A program made the position numbers and the translations under genes. From NCBI RefSeq assembly GCF_017355525.1, contig NZ_CP067395.1:744001-808000 (forward strand): a DNA stretch of 64,000 nucleotides. Reading direction: 5' to 3'. Below the pieces are notes generated by a model. The model saw only the letters and a program-made list of their open reading frames with translations, searched no databases and had not been told where the DNA came from. Position 1 is the first letter of the stretch. The number at the start of each line of letters is the position of its first letter. The DNA comes from Lysobacter enzymogenes (lineage in GTDB: Bacteria; Pseudomonadota; Gammaproteobacteria; Xanthomonadales; Xanthomonadaceae). This document shows, one piece after another, positions 63,636 to 64,000 of the stretch.

Positions 63636-64000
63636 ATGTCCCCTCCGTTCCCGCCGCGCACCCGCCGCCGCCTCGCCCTGGCGCTGTCGATCGCGCTCGC
63701 CGCCGCGCTGCTGCCGGCGCGCGCGTCCGATCACCTGGATTCGCCGACCGTCATCGCCGACCCGCGCGCCGACATCGGCGATCTCTACGCCTGGATGCAG
63801 CCCGACGGCCGCCATCTGAACCTGGCCATGACCGTGGTCGGCCATACCTTCTCCGACCGCCTGCGCTACGTGTTCCGCATCGACAGCGCGCACCGCTTCG
63901 GCGGCGCCGAACGCAGCCTCGCCATCGTCTGCCGCTTCGCCGCCGCCGACCGCGCCGAATGCGTCGCCGACGGAGTCGACGCCGCGCGCGGCGACGCCCG
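63636..64000 (+). CDS. DUF4331-family exported protein (C terminus missing)
   Basis: Start of an exported protein, cut by the window edge after about 121 codons. ATG 63636 opens a signal peptide (RRRLALALSIALAAALLPAR) followed by ASDHLDSPTVIADPRADIGD then LYAWMQPDG, the characteristic N-terminal block of DUF4331 proteins. Function unknown. It is 100 bp after the effector gene on the same strand; the signal peptide could suit a periplasmic immunity protein, but DUF4331 is a broad unrelated family. Confidence 0.8.
   Translation, partial: MSPPFPPRTRRRLALALSIALAAALLPARASDHLDSPTVIADPRADIGDLYAWMQPDGRHLNLAMTVVGHTFSDRLRYVFRIDSAHRFGGAERSLAIVCRFAAADRAECVADGVDAARGDA

Noticed and set aside
63636..64000. 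DUF4331 protein as immunity protein of the effector
   Set aside because: DUF4331 is a broad exported family without a known inhibitory role, and a cytoplasmic nuclease would not be neutralised by an exported protein. Left open only as a test.

Overview
The window is very GC-rich, densely coded DNA that looks like a member of the Xanthomonadaceae, most probably Lysobacter or a close relative. Supporting signs are dispersed CTGTAGGAGCG...CGACCGCG REP elements, GTCATCCCCGCG...CGCGGGGATGAC palindromic arrays, a Sm-like DUF3247 protein, a predicted Xanthomonadales type IV secretion effector carrying an XVIPCD-like tail, and several secreted polysaccharide-degrading enzymes. The genus assignment is inference. 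No tRNA, rRNA or CRISPR was seen.

Layout. 1-3969: putrescine ABC transporter potFGHI on the minus strand (potI runs off the left edge). 4378-5160: TorF-like porin. 5219-7119: a long inverted repeat with arms of about 270 bp, whose left arm is split by a complete 1137-bp IS30-family element with 29-bp ends and a 3-bp target duplication. 7155-12849: LysR regulator divergent from a tightly coupled five-gene cassette (acyl-CoA dehydrogenase, SDR, APH-like kinase, histidine phosphatase-like, SDR). 13065-16063: copper ATPase copA followed by cueR. 16267-20694: long helicase Lhr. 21067-24598: a run of small proteins (iron permease-like, BON, DUF3247, Cys-rich, GIY-YIG-like). 24705-27561: AlkB, an Fsr-like exporter and an AraC regulator. 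28021-31252: alpha/beta hydrolase and a secreted isoamylase.

31398-39114 is a respiratory block. A RegB/RegA-type redox two-component pair lies beside SURF1 and the cyoABCD cytochrome bo3 quinol oxidase. 39507-44573: MHS-type symporter, a sphingosine-phosphate-lyase-like PLP enzyme and a Tat-exported PhoD phosphatase. 44978-52571: mdtABC RND multidrug pump. 52603-56677: lipoprotein, two secreted glycoside hydrolases and an M23 peptidase.

The two most interesting loci are near the right end. At 56925-58501 a stand-alone YcaO enzyme gene lies downstream of a tiny 46-codon gene with a good ribosome binding site; a perfect 14-bp-arm hairpin separates them. This is the arrangement expected of a RiPP precursor and its modifying enzyme, and no usual partner enzyme is visible. 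At 62042-63535 a 497-residue protein carries two HNH-like nuclease modules (each with DIDH, N-NLR and N) followed by a tail resembling the Xanthomonadales T4SS effector signal, suggesting an antibacterial nuclease toxin. No immunity gene is obvious beside it. The window ends inside a DUF4331 gene.
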